Below are positions 52,710 to 61,099 of a stretch of 64,000 nucleotides of DNA, piece by piece. The first letter of the stretch is position 1; the number at the start of each line of letters is the position of its first letter. Origin of the DNA: Streptomyces sp. R44 (GTDB lineage: Bacteria > Actinomycetota > Actinomycetes > Streptomycetales > Streptomycetaceae); assembly GCF_041053105.1 (NCBI RefSeq), contig NZ_CP163444.1, positions 8,774,501 through 8,838,500 of the forward strand, given 5' to 3'. The notes beneath the pieces are model-generated. The model was given only the letters and a program-made list of their open reading frames with translations, searched no databases and was not told the origin of the DNA. Position numbers and translations under genes: made by a program.

Positions 52710-53705
52710 TCAGCCGCTTCTGCCGGCCAGCAGCCGTTCGAGCGGCCAGGTCGTGACCAGCCGGTCCGAACCGAGGCCGATCCGCGCCGCGCGTGCGTAG
52801 CCCGAGCTCTGCCAGCGCAGCTGATCGGGGGCGTGGGCGTCGGTGTCCACGGCGAACCGGCAGCCCGCGGCGGCGGCCTGCACGAGCAGGTCGTCCGGCG
52901 GGTCGCGTCGCTCCGGCCGGCAGTTGATCTCCACCGCGGTGCCGGCCTCCGCGCAGGCGGCGAACACGGCCTCGGCGTCGAAACGGGACTGCGGTCGCCC
53001 CCGGCCGGTGATGATCCGTCCCGTGCAGTGTCCCAGCACGTCCACGCGCGGGTTGCGCACCGCGGCCAGCAGGCGGGCGGTCATCGGTCCGGGTTCCGAG
53101 CGGAGCTTGGAGTGCACGGAGGCCACCACGATGTCGAGCCGGCCCAGCAAGTCCTCTTCCTGGTCGAGTGAGCCGTCCTCCAAGATGTCGCACTCGATTC
53201 CGGTCAGCAGCCGGAAACCGGGGCCCAGCTCGGAGTTCACGGCCGCGACGGCCCGTAGTTGCCTTCTGAGCCGGTCCGGACTCAGCCCGTGGGCGATCGT
53301 CAGCCGCGGTGAGTGATCGGTCAGAACGGCCCACCGGTGGCCCAGAGCACGGGCGGCTTCGGCCATGTCCTCGAGCGGGCTCCCGCCGTCCGACCAGTCG
53401 GAGTGCAGATGGCAGTCCCCGGTGCTCGCGGCCGCGAGGGCCCACCCGGCTCCGGCGTCCGTATCGGCTTCGGCCTGCAGGCGGGCCAGGTAGCGCGGTA
53501 CGGATCCGGTCGACGCCTGCGAGATCACCTCGGCGGTGACCGGGCCCACCCCGCGCAGCCGTCGCACCTGCTCGGTGTCCACGGGGCCCGGGGGCAGGTC
53601 CCGGACGGCCTCGGCCGCCGTGTGGAAGGCCCGCACCCGGTACGGGGAGGCCCCGCGCCATTCGAGGAGGAAGGCGATCCGGCGCAGAGCCTCGTCCGGG
53701 GTCAT
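52710..53705 (-). CDS. PHP-domain phosphoesterase with helix-hairpin-helix N-terminus
   Basis: A 331-residue protein. Residues 1-85 carry a PolX-type N-terminal domain with FLLEWRGASPYRVRAFHTAA and a helix-hairpin-helix LRGVGPVTAEVI. Residues about 90-325 form a PHP domain with DCHLHSDWSDG, LTDHSPR, GIECDIL, ASVHSKL and TDAHAPD, so all metal-binding motifs are present. It is PolX-like without the polymerase core; DNA-repair phosphoesterase or polynucleotide phosphatase activity is expected. Its start overlaps the stop of the SDR gene. Confidence 0.85.
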   Translation of the reverse strand: MTPDEALRRIAFLLEWRGASPYRVRAFHTAAEAVRDLPPGPVDTEQVRRLRGVGPVTAEVISQASTGSVPRYLARLQAEADTDAGAGWALAAASTGDCHLHSDWSDGGSPLEDMAEAARALGHRWAVLTDHSPRLTIAHGLSPDRLRRQLRAVAAVNSELGPGFRLLTGIECDILEDGSLDQEEDLLGRLDIVVASVHSKLRSEPGPMTARLLAAVRNPRVDVLGHCTGRIITGRGRPQSRFDAEAVFAACAEAGTAVEINCRPERRDPPDDLLVQAAAAGCRFAVDTDAHAPDQLRWQSSGYARAARIGLGSDRLVTTWPLERLLAGRSG

Positions 53706-54595
53706 GGCAGGGGGGTCCCGCCGGTGGCGTTGACGATCTCACCGGTGATGTACGAGGCCTGGTCGGAGGCGAGGAAGACGTACGCGGGTGCCATCTCGGC
53801 CGGCTGAGCGGGCCGCCCCCACAGCGACCGTTCGCCGAACCTCGTCGGGTCGGGCATCGTCGCGGGGATGAGCGGGGTCCAGACCGGTCCGGGGGCCACG
53901 GCGTTGACGCGGATACCGCGCTCGGCCAGCATCTGGGCCAGGCTGTGGGTGAAGGAGATGATCGCGGACTTGGTCATGGCGTAGTCGAGGAGGTGCGGGC
54001 TGGGCTGGTAGCCCTGCACGGAAGCGGTGTTGATCACGCAGGCGCCGCGCGGCATGTGGGCCAGCGCGGCCTTGGTCAGCCAGAACATCCCGTACAGATT
54101 GGTCTTCATCACCCGGTCGAACTGCTCGGTGGTGATCGCCTCGATCCCGTCCGGCTGCGCCATCTGATAGGCGGCGTTGTTGACGAGCACGTCGATGCCG
54201 CCCAGTTCGCCCGCCGTCCTGTCGGCGAGGGCGGTGCACTCACCTTCGTGCCGAAGATCGCAGGCGACGGCCACCGCCGTGCGACCGGCCTGGCGGATGA
54301 GGCGGGAGGTCTCCTCGGCCTCCTCCGTCTCCTCGGCGAGGTGGGTGAAGACGACGTCGGCTCCCTCGCGTGCGAAGGCCAGACAGACGGCCCGGCCGAT
54401 CCCGGAGTCTCCGCCGGTGACCAGCGTCCTGCGGCCGTGCAGCAGGGCGTGGCCCCGGTAGGTGTCTTCGCCGTGGTCGGGGCGGGGGTCCATCGCCTCG
54501 GTCGAGCCGGGGTGGTCCTGATCCTGCTCGGGAAACGGGGGCCGGGGGTACAGCTGCGCCGGATCGATGAGCTGGGGCTGCTCGGGGGAGGACAT
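53702..54595 (-). CDS. Short-chain dehydrogenase (general-stress type)
   Basis: A 297-residue SDR of the large YhdF/YghA-like group. A Pro-rich N-terminus (RPPFPEQDQDHPGSTEAMDP) precedes LVTGGDSGIGRAVCLAFARE, then NNAAYQMAQ, the catalytic NTASVQGYQ and DYAMTKSAI (Tyr and Lys). Relatives with this N-terminus belong to general-stress regulons. It is between an FMN reductase gene (37 bases upstream) and the PHP gene (overlapping), so the three form one operon. Confidence 0.87.
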   Translation of the reverse strand: MSSPEQPQLIDPAQLYPRPPFPEQDQDHPGSTEAMDPRPDHGEDTYRGHALLHGRRTLVTGGDSGIGRAVCLAFAREGADVVFTHLAEETEEAEETSRLIRQAGRTAVAVACDLRHEGECTALADRTAGELGGIDVLVNNAAYQMAQPDGIEAITTEQFDRVMKTNLYGMFWLTKAALAHMPRGACVINTASVQGYQPSPHLLDYAMTKSAIISFTHSLAQMLAERGIRVNAVAPGPVWTPLIPATMPDPTRFGERSLWGRPAQPAEMAPAYVFLASDQASYITGEIVNATGGTPLP

Positions 54596-54632
54596 CGCTG
54601 TCTCCTTCCGGCACGGTCGGCCGGGGCGACGG

Positions 54633-55262
54633 TCAGGAAGAGGGCGGGTAGGGGGCGGCCTTGAGGCGGCGCGCGAGGTGCGCGGTGTTCGCGGCGAGGG
54701 TCCGGGTCGTCGCGGCGGTCTTCTCGGGAGTCTTGTCGAGGTCCTGGTAGTCGGTGCCCTGCATGGCTTCGCCGACCCAGTAGGTGACCGCGTTCGGCGC
54801 GAGGGAGAACCCCACATCGTTGAGGCCCTGGAAGAGTTCGGCGCTGACATGGTGGGCGCCGTCCTCATTGCCGACGACGCACACGGCCGCGGCCTTCCCG
54901 TAGGTGAGCATGCGGCCCTCGTCGTCGCTCTCGCCCAGTTCGGCGTCGAGGCGCTCCAGGACGCGCTGGGCGATGCTGGAAGGGTGGCCGAGCCAGATGG
55001 GCGTGGACAGGACCAGGATGTCGCAGCCCAGGATCGTGTCGCGGATCTCCGGCCAGGCGTCACCGCTTCCCATGTCGACCTCGACACCCGGTCTGACGTC
55101 GTGGTCGGCGATCCGGATCACCTTCCCGGTGACACCGTGCTCGGCGAGGGCCTCCATGGTCTGCTCGGCCAGCAACTGGGAGCTGGACTGCTTCGGCGAC
55201 GGGGACAGGGTGCAGACCAGCGCGACGGCGCGCAGCGGCGTGGTCTCGGTCGTGGTGTCCAT
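54633..55262 (-). CDS. NADPH-dependent FMN reductase / flavodoxin-fold quinone reductase
   Basis: A 209-residue flavodoxin-fold protein: ALVCTLSPSPKQSSSQLLAE (FMN phosphate loop), DILVLSTPIWLGHPSSIAQR and AAAVCVVGNEDGAHHVSAEL. The fold and motifs match NAD(P)H-dependent FMN reductases and related quinone reductases. It is the first gene of the minus-strand operon with the SDR and PHP genes. The set resembles an oxidative/general stress response unit. Confidence 0.85.
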   Translation of the reverse strand: MDTTTETTPLRAVALVCTLSPSPKQSSSQLLAEQTMEALAEHGVTGKVIRIADHDVRPGVEVDMGSGDAWPEIRDTILGCDILVLSTPIWLGHPSSIAQRVLERLDAELGESDDEGRMLTYGKAAAVCVVGNEDGAHHVSAELFQGLNDVGFSLAPNAVTYWVGEAMQGTDYQDLDKTPEKTAATTRTLAANTAHLARRLKAAPYPPSS

Positions 55263-55851
55263 GTGGTCCGGCTACCCCGATGTCTCTCCCGTATCCCGAC
55301 GTTCGTGCTGGTAGCCCCCGGCGCAGCGTGCGATCGGCCGAACGCCGGCCCCCGGAGGCGGCCGTCAGGGGCGCGACGAGGGGGCGGGTCCCAGGGGGAG
55401 GATGAGGGTGGGGCGGCGGCGGCCGACTCCCCGCCGGCGTTCTGGTCGCCGTGCGTGACGACCACGTCGGCGGCGCAGATCCGCAGCCAGGGGTCCAAGA
55501 GGCCGTTGACCCTCAGCTCGGTGAGGAGGATCTCGTGCAGGCGGAGCCAGATCGCCGCCGGAGAAGCCAGGGCAGTCCTGCCATTAAAGTCCGATGATGA
55601 TCTCCAGGGCGCCCGCCAGGTCGTCGGCGATCAGCCCGCCAGCCCCTTCAGATCTCGCGGACACCACTGCGCGCCGACCGCCGTCGTCGGCGCACAGGCA
55701 GTACCCCCCGCGAGCAGGTGATCACTCGAAGCCATGACGTCGACGACAGCCAGGGCCGCTGACGTGTTGGGACCAGGGCAGATCTTCAGACGACTGCAGC
55801 CGACACCCGCTCGGCGGCCACCGCCGCATCAAGTCATTCTGAAACGATCAG
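55263..55851. other. Intergenic with IS5-like transposase remnant
   Basis: The promoter region of the FMN-reductase operon lies at the left. An IS5-like fragment is at 55430-55580 (separate entry). The rest, 55590-55851, shows no gene. Confidence 0.4.
55430..55580 (-). mobile_element. IS5-like transposase fragment
   Basis: The minus-strand reading AAIWLRLHEILLTELRVNGL followed by LRICAADVVVTHGDQN matches the region just before and after the first catalytic Asp of IS5/IS4-type transposases (WxRLHxxLLxxL...). About 45 codons remain. Confidence 0.5.
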
Positions 55852-56145
55852 TTAGAAGACGCCTCCGCGCTGTCCTGGTCTGCGGCCACGCCCGTCAGGG
55901 GACGCCAGGGTGTCGCCGTAGATGTACGCGGTGCGGATGTGCCCGTCGCGGGCGTGGACGACAACCTGTGCCGGGGTGTGCTCCTTGGCGCGCTGGCGGG
56001 CGGCGGCGATCGCCTCCTGCTGAGTGCGGTGCGGCTCGTGCAGCAGCCGACGTCCCTCTCTGGCCTCGACCTGCCACTTCACGCCTGCTGCCGCCGCCCG
56101 CTCGCCGGACGGTTCGACGTGGTAGACGGTCCGTTTCGCTGCCAT
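55852..56145 (-). CDS. DUF2188-family protein
   Basis: A 97-residue protein: MAAKRTVYHVEPSGERAAAA, then KWQVEAREGRRLLHEPHRTQ, EAIAAARQRAKEHTPAQVVV and HARDGHIRTAYIYGD. This two-strand/one-helix pattern defines DUF2188, small proteins of unknown function frequent in bacteria under stress or near mobile elements. AGGAGCAGG precedes the ATG. Solitary. Confidence 0.8.
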   Translation of the reverse strand: MAAKRTVYHVEPSGERAAAAGVKWQVEAREGRRLLHEPHRTQQEAIAAARQRAKEHTPAQVVVHARDGHIRTAYIYGDTLASPDGRGRRPGQRGGVF

Positions 56146-56265
56146 GATCCTGCTCCTCGCCTAAGCCGTATTTGAGGACGGCTTGGCCGATTGCGAAGGG
56201 GCCGAGCTGTTAGAGAGCGCCAGCGCTGTGACATCTGACTTCATCCGGTCCGGTGACGCCTTCCC

Positions 56266-56460
56266 GTGGATCGGTGGGCAGTTCCTGGTGCCAAGGCCCA
56301 CTACCGGCGCCGCCGTGACCAGGGCGACTGGCACGCGTCAGCCCAGCGGAACCTGTTCCATCGCATGATCGGCCAGTTCTATCACTGCCTCCGGCACGGC
56401 CACCGCTTCGATGAGGCCGCGGCCATTCCACCAGCGTCTGCCCTGACGGTGGCCGACTAG
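56266..56460 (+). mobile_element. IS110-family transposase C-terminal remnant
   Basis: The plus-strand reading AKAHYRRRRDQGDWHASAQR followed by NLFHRMIGQFYHCLRHG and FDEAAAIPP is the typical end of IS110 transposases. Only the last 55 or so codons are left. Confidence 0.65.
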
Positions 56461-56480
56461 CCGCTTCGCTACTGCTCCCG

Positions 56481-56681
56481 TCAGCCGAACGAGCCGTCTT
56501 CGCGGACCGTGAAGAAGGCACAGCCGTCGTGCTCGAAGCGCACCTGCCCATCGGACGTCGACGCGGCGTGGGTGCAGGCTCCCCAGTCACCACCCAGCTC
56601 GCCGCTCAGCGCGACCCAGAACCGGCGCCCGCCGCACTGCTCGTCAAACCACTCATCCCGATAATCGGGACCTCGGCCCAT
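56481..56681 (-). CDS. Small conserved protein (66 aa)
   Basis: The reading YRDEWFDEQCGGRRFWVALS, GELGGDWGACTHAASTSDGQ and RFEHDGCAFF matches small streptomycete proteins with CGGC and DWGAC motifs, also seen at the C-terminus of DUF3027. Here the first Cys pair is CGGR, so a second Cys is lost. Cys pattern suggests metal binding. No partner gene. Confidence 0.6.
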   Translation of the reverse strand: MGRGPDYRDEWFDEQCGGRRFWVALSGELGGDWGACTHAASTSDGQVRFEHDGCAFFTVREDGSFG

Positions 56682-56773
56682 GACCCACCAGACACCATCC
56701 GCCCCGTTCGCTCTCGAACGGACCCGATCGACGAGAGCCGACTTTTCAAGGAGGATCCCATCGGCATGTACCG

Positions 56774-57211
56774 ATGACGCTGAGGAGCCCTGTGATCACG
56801 CAAGGAGTACAGGTCACAGGCCGGTGTGATGCCTGCGGAGGCGTGACGACCTGCGATGTCGGCCAGTTCTTCGACCACGGCATGCTCTGCTGGGGCACCG
56901 AAGGACGCTGCGCGGACTGCCCGAATACGTGGTGCGAGCAAGACAGCGGACCCGTCACACCCGAGAACATCCGACAAGCTCTGCTACAGACGCATGGGAC
57001 GGCGCGGCTTCGCCTGTCCGAAGACATGCCGAACATCGTTCCCGTGCTGCAGGCCCTCCGAGACGCACGGGGACGATGCCTTGGCGATGTACGAGCTCAG
57101 GCCAAGCAACTCGCCGAGAACGGTCTCACCGGCACACTCGTCGAGATGGAGGTCCTGGCGATTCACCTTCGGGTAAGGGCCGTCGAGGTGATCGTGGCAC
57201 CAGCTGAGTGA
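56774..57211 (+). CDS. Unknown protein with N-terminal zinc-binding pattern
   Basis: A 145-residue protein. Three Cys-x-x-Cys-like groups in the first 60 residues (RCDACGG, LCWGTEGRCADC, TWCEQD) suggest a zinc ribbon. The C-terminal half is helical (NIVPVLQALRDARGRCLGDV, QAKQLAENGLTGTLVEMEVL). The start could be ATG 56774 or GTG 56792. A tripeptide ORF (ATG TAC CGA TGA) behind an AAGGAGG overlaps the ATG. Family not recognised. Confidence 0.65.
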   Translation: MTLRSPVITQGVQVTGRCDACGGVTTCDVGQFFDHGMLCWGTEGRCADCPNTWCEQDSGPVTPENIRQALLQTHGTARLRLSEDMPNIVPVLQALRDARGRCLGDVRAQAKQLAENGLTGTLVEMEVLAIHLRVRAVEVIVAPAE

Positions 57212-57262
57212 TCTCATCCGGACCGCACCTGATGCGGCTGGACAACGGCATTGAGAAGTCTG

Positions 57263-57560
57263 TCAGGCGGACTTCCGGCGCCGGGGCACTGCCGCCTTCG
57301 TCGGAGCCTCCTCGCCTACGGGTCCGGCGGGCGCGCGATGTTCTGCCCTGGCGCTGACCACCGCATGGAGGTCTTCGGTGTAGTCGTCGGTGAGGGTGTC
57401 GCAGAGGTCGGCCAATTACTCAACGGCCATGAAGGCCTTGAAGGCAATGAGGGCCATAAGGGTCATGAGTGCGAGGGCGCCTTCGATCCCCTCCTCGCTC
57501 ACTTCGACCTCGGGCGAGGCAAGCTCTACATCGACGCCAGCAGCGTCGACCCCGTCTTTG
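57263..57560 (-). pseudogene. ku fragment (end-joining protein Ku), central/C-terminal part
   Basis: The minus-strand readings ELASPEVEVSEEGIEGALAL and, after a stop and shift, DDYTEDLHAVVSARAEHRAP with GPVGEEAPTKAAVPRRRKSA match the region after the Ku core (helix EVxEEEI..A..LM and DxYTExLxxVVxA). A stop codon and lost segment separate them. It is not functional. Confidence 0.5.
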
Positions 57561-57664
57561 GCGCCGCACTCTCAAAACCTCCTCACTCTGTTGCGAATCG
57601 GAGTGACTGGGGCGAGCAGTAGTCGGTCCGCTCGTTTCCAAGAATCCCCATCACGAAGCCCACT

Positions 57665-57945
57665 GGCGCCGTCGACCGATGGAGGCACTGCGCGCCGGCG
57701 TCGAGCAGGCTCGCAGTCCGAAGGCCACCGGCGAGAAGGCCGGCGCCGCCCATACCGGGCGCGGGTAGAAGCCTGCCGCGAAGAAGCGCACCGGCACTTC
57801 GGGCGCCGGGTCGCTTCAGTCGCTGACCAAGGCCGAGCTGTACAAGAAGGCCACCAAGGCCGGCGTCAGAGGGCGCTCCAGCACGACCCAAGAACCAGCT
57901 CGCCGACAACGCCCTCGCCAAGTCCCGCGAAGGCCGTCGCAGCCG
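57665..57945 (+). pseudogene. ku C-terminal tail fragment
   Basis: On the plus strand MEALRAGVEQARSPKATGEK is followed by a stop, then KPAAKKRTGTSGAGSLQSLT and KAELYKKATKAGVRGRSSTT. This is the basic C-terminal extension of streptomycete Ku with its SAP-like helix (LTKAELYKKA...GRS..TK.QL). A single extra C near 57887 shifts the last part (KNQLADALAKS). It has opposite orientation to the other ku fragment. Confidence 0.5.
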
Positions 57946-58068
57946 GCCCTGGCGTGTCGTCCGCGCGCGATCCGGACCGGGGCCCAGCTGGTCGACTGCC
58001 CGCACCGGCGCCCCCACGACGCGCTGTCACTGCTGGCGCTCAGCCGCGATCGTCCGGCGCGCGGCGTT

Positions 58069-59709
58069 CTAGGCGTCTGCGGGGGTGGACCGTTCACCTG
58101 CTGTGTGCGTGGGGGCCGGCCCGTGCCAGTCCAGGCACAGGACGGTGGCGTCGTCCTTCGGCGGGTGGCCCCCGTAGGCGTCGGTGACAGCGCCGACCAG
58201 GGTGCGCACGACCTCGCGGGGGTGTTCGGCTTCGGTCTTGCGCAGGAGAGCGGGCAGGTCCACCACGTCGGCGTCGCGTTCCTGCATGCCGTCGGTGTGG
58301 AGCAGGAGGCGGTCACCAGGGCGCAGGTCGAGGTCTTGGACCTGGTAGGCGCCTTGGGAGGGGATCCCGAACGGCAGGTTCACGGCCAGGGCCAGCTCGG
58401 TGACCGCACCGTCGCGCAACAGGTAGGGCCGCGGGTGGCCGGCGTTGACGAGCTGGGAGCGGGTGCCGTCGAGCGCGATGCGCAGCAACTGTCCGGTGGC
58501 GAGGCTCTGGTGGCCGTGGTCGAGGAGGGCCTGGTGGATCTGGCGGGCCTGTTCCGCGAGGCCGGCGCCGGCGCGACGGGCGCCGCGGGAGGCGTTGACG
58601 AGCAGGGTGGCCATGAGTGAGGCGCTGACGTCGTGGCCCATGGCGTCGGTGATCGACAGGTGCAGGGTGCGGGTGTCCAGGCTGTAGTCGTAGGTGTCGC
58701 CCGCGATGTCGGAGGCCGGGACCAGGGCGCCCGCCAGGGTGAACTCGGGGGCCTCGCAGCAGGAGGCGGAGGGCAGGAGCTGGCGTTGGATCTCTGCGGA
58801 GAGGCTGACCGGCCCGGTGCGGTTGCCCCAGTGGTAGAGGTCGGTGAAGCGGCGGTCGGTGACGATGATGTACGCGAGCGCATGCGCGGCTTCATGAACC
58901 TGAGTGCGTACCTCTGGTGTGGTGGCCCGGGGGAGGAAGAGCTCCAGGACGCCGATGGTGTCACCGCGGTTGGTGACCGGGGCCAGCACCCGATGCCCGT
59001 CCTGGCCGTCTGCGGTCACCACTAGATCCTGGCTGCGCAGCACGTCGTCGTAGATGCTGCTGCCCGCGAGGGGGACTTGTTCTGCAGGCGGTTGCCCGGG
59101 CTCGGCGGCTGTGTCGTGGACGCGCAGGAGGCGTCGGCCGACGATGTCTAGGAACAGGAACGATACGAATCGGGCGTCGAAGCGGTCGCGGAGATCGCGT
59201 GCCACGACATCGAGGGAGTGCACGGGTGCGGCGTTCTCGGCTGCCTCCAGCACGTAGCTCAGGCCGGTCCGATCACGTGCCACAGCAGTCTCTCCGAGTA
59301 CAGGCTTCCTTCCCCGGCGGGGAGGCGTGGGCCGCGCGCGGATGGTCAGCACACGCTCCACGCCGCTCAGGCGTAGCAGGCGGGCGACCGGGTGGCTGAG
59401 GGCGGCCAGCACGAGGGATTTATCGGCCGCCAGGGCCAGCTGATCCAGGTCCAGCAGGATGTGCAGTCCGGTGGTGTCGCAGAAGGTGACGGCAGACAGG
59501 TCCAGGTCGAGGCCGTCGCGGCTGGAGTTCAGAGCTGAGATGAGGTCCCCGCGCAGTCCGTCGCCGTCGTCCATGTCGATCTCGCCGCGTACGCGGGCCA
59601 GGACCCGATCCCGCCCGTGCTCGAAGACCACACTGACGAGGGATGGGCGCACGGTGCGGCTGATGTGCTCCGCCGCAATGACGGGCAGCCGGTCGGGAAG
59701 AGAGATCAT
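58069..59709 (-). CDS. STAS-GAF-PP2C (SpoIIE-type) serine phosphatase
   Basis: A 546-residue three-domain signalling protein. Residues about 25-125 form a STAS domain (VRGEIDMDDGDGLRGDLISA, SAVTFCDTTGLHILLDLD). About 165-310 form a GAF-like sensor (VARDLRDRFDARFVSFLFLD). About 320-535 form a PP2C/SpoIIE phosphatase with metal-site motifs VPASDIAGDTYDY, SITDAMGHDVSASLMATLL, HTDGMQERDAD and PPKDDATVL. Such proteins act on anti-sigma-factor antagonists in streptomycetes. A winged-helix regulator gene lies 90 bases upstream in the same direction. Confidence 0.88.
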   Translation of the reverse strand: MISLPDRLPVIAAEHISRTVRPSLVSVVFEHGRDRVLARVRGEIDMDDGDGLRGDLISALNSSRDGLDLDLSAVTFCDTTGLHILLDLDQLALAADKSLVLAALSHPVARLLRLSGVERVLTIRARPTPPRRGRKPVLGETAVARDRTGLSYVLEAAENAAPVHSLDVVARDLRDRFDARFVSFLFLDIVGRRLLRVHDTAAEPGQPPAEQVPLAGSSIYDDVLRSQDLVVTADGQDGHRVLAPVTNRGDTIGVLELFLPRATTPEVRTQVHEAAHALAYIIVTDRRFTDLYHWGNRTGPVSLSAEIQRQLLPSASCCEAPEFTLAGALVPASDIAGDTYDYSLDTRTLHLSITDAMGHDVSASLMATLLVNASRGARRAGAGLAEQARQIHQALLDHGHQSLATGQLLRIALDGTRSQLVNAGHPRPYLLRDGAVTELALAVNLPFGIPSQGAYQVQDLDLRPGDRLLLHTDGMQERDADVVDLPALLRKTEAEHPREVVRTLVGAVTDAYGGHPPKDDATVLCLDWHGPAPTHTAGERSTPADA

Positions 59710-59799
59710 GGTCTTTTCCCTTCACGCTCCGAGACCGCGGGAAGAAGGCCTGGCGGGAGGCGGCGGCATGCTGGACCCGGGGCCGCGCCGGTGCACGGG

Positions 59800-60162
59800 T
59801 CAGCCGGGAGGTTCGAGCTCACGGTAGGCACCGTCCGTGGGAGGGTGGCCGGCCGCTCCGGCCCGTGGGTCGAGGTCGACCAGCAGGTGTAGGAGGTCCG
59901 CTACCTCGTGGCGCCCCTCGGCCGGGTGGCGGAAGAGGGTCCCGGGTGCGACCTCGTAGTGGTTGCGGCGGCCCTGGCGTACCCGGGTGAGGTACCCCGC
60001 GTTCTCCAGGTCGCGGACGATGGCTCCGGCCGCCCGTTCCGTGAGCCCGCAGCTGTCAGCCAGGTCACGCTGCCGGATCTCCGGATCGCGAAGGATCATG
60101 GCGAGGATCCGGGCGTGGTTGGTGACGAACGTCCAGCTGGTCCGAGGCTCGACCTGCTCCAT
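59800..60162 (-). CDS. MarR-like winged-helix regulator
   Basis: A 120-residue DNA-binding protein. The winged helix spans about residues 12-70: HARILAMILRDPEIRQRDLA, then LTERAAGAIVRDLENAGYLT and RVRQGRRNHYEVAPG. The C-terminal helix (VADLLHLLVDLDPRAG) may dimerise. The ATG at 60162 is preferred because the upstream in-frame reading is less protein-like. It is 90 bases ahead of the phosphatase gene and may control it. Confidence 0.75.
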   Translation of the reverse strand: MEQVEPRTSWTFVTNHARILAMILRDPEIRQRDLADSCGLTERAAGAIVRDLENAGYLTRVRQGRRNHYEVAPGTLFRHPAEGRHEVADLLHLLVDLDPRAGAAGHPPTDGAYRELEPPG

Positions 60163-60371
60163 GCCTGAAATTATACGATTTGCGATTCCGGTTTCGCCAG
60201 ACCGGAACCCAGAATCCTGCAATGCACCTCAACCGGGCGCTGCGTCCTTCGGTACACCGCGCAGAAGCGCTCAGGGCCCCGCCTTACCGATCGTTTCAGG
60301 GTGAAGTGTTTGGCCAGGCTGTTGTGCACTGCGAGGATGCGATGTCGACTCGGCGGTGATGGGCAGGACGC

Positions 60372-60683
60372 ATGATGACGCAGTGGCATCTCTTGCGAGG
60401 GGACATCCTGATCGGCGAGCTCAGTGAGTACGGCTGCGATCAGCCGTTCTTCCTGGCGCGCTTCACTCCGGGGCCAGGCTGGGAGAGTGTGAGGGCCTTG
60501 TGCGAGGCATCGGCGGCCCTTAGCGGGCCGGACCCGGACGGGTCTCGGACCACGGCTGTGCTCAAGCCGTTGCAGGACCTGGAGCTCAGACTGGTTCCTG
60601 TTGACGGCCGGCAGCCTTCGTTGCAGGTTCTCAAGAACTGCATGCTGCGCATCGACGGATCCGAGGCTCGCCTCCGCTACTGA
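60372..60683 (+). CDS. Conserved hypothetical protein (103 aa)
   Basis: A soluble protein beginning MMTQWHLLRGDILIGELSEY, then QPFFLARFTPGPGWESVRAL, ending LQVLKNCMLRIDGSEARLRY. The alternating beta strands and aromatic motifs suggest a small beta-barrel. Similar proteins of about 100 residues are frequent in Streptomyces without known role. It ends a few bases into the neighbouring transposase remnant on the other strand. Confidence 0.65.
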   Translation: MMTQWHLLRGDILIGELSEYGCDQPFFLARFTPGPGWESVRALCEASAALSGPDPDGSRTTAVLKPLQDLELRLVPVDGRQPSLQVLKNCMLRIDGSEARLRY

Positions 60684-60943
60684 CGCGGTGGTGGGCGCGC
60701 GTGCAGGAGCCGCCGTAGACAGATGAGTCCGCAAGCCAGTTCGAGCAGTCCGCGATGGAGGTCGGCGCGTCGTTCGTACCGGGTGCGGAGCCGTTTGAGC
60801 CGATGCAGCGTAACCGCCTGGGGATAAAAGCGCCGGCGCGGGGGAGCGGGCGACGGCAGCGCGGCCACCCGCTCCCACAGGTCGTCAGGAGCAAGATCAG
60901 CACATACTCCGGACTCTCTGCCGATCAAGATCGCCAAGTGCAA
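60677..60943 (-). mobile_element. IS5-family transposase remnant with large internal deletion
   Basis: One uninterrupted frame joins the N-terminus (LAPDDLWERVAALPSPAPPR) directly to the C-terminus (LKRLRTRYERRADLHRGLLE, ACGLICLRRLL) of an IS5-type transposase. The roughly 200 catalytic residues between are gone, so this is a deletion derivative. If its terminal repeats survive it could be mobilised by a full-length copy. Confidence 0.65.
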
Positions 60944-61099
60944 GTGCTGAGCTCAACTCATTCTGAAACCAGATCCGATGCTCGTGAGGGTGCCAGCAAG
61001 CCTCCGGTGTGAGCGGATTCTGTCGACGCCTTCCGCGCTGGCCGGCCCGCTGGAGGTGTCGGGCGGCTGTCCCCCGTGGCGCTGTGAGTCGGGGCCGGG

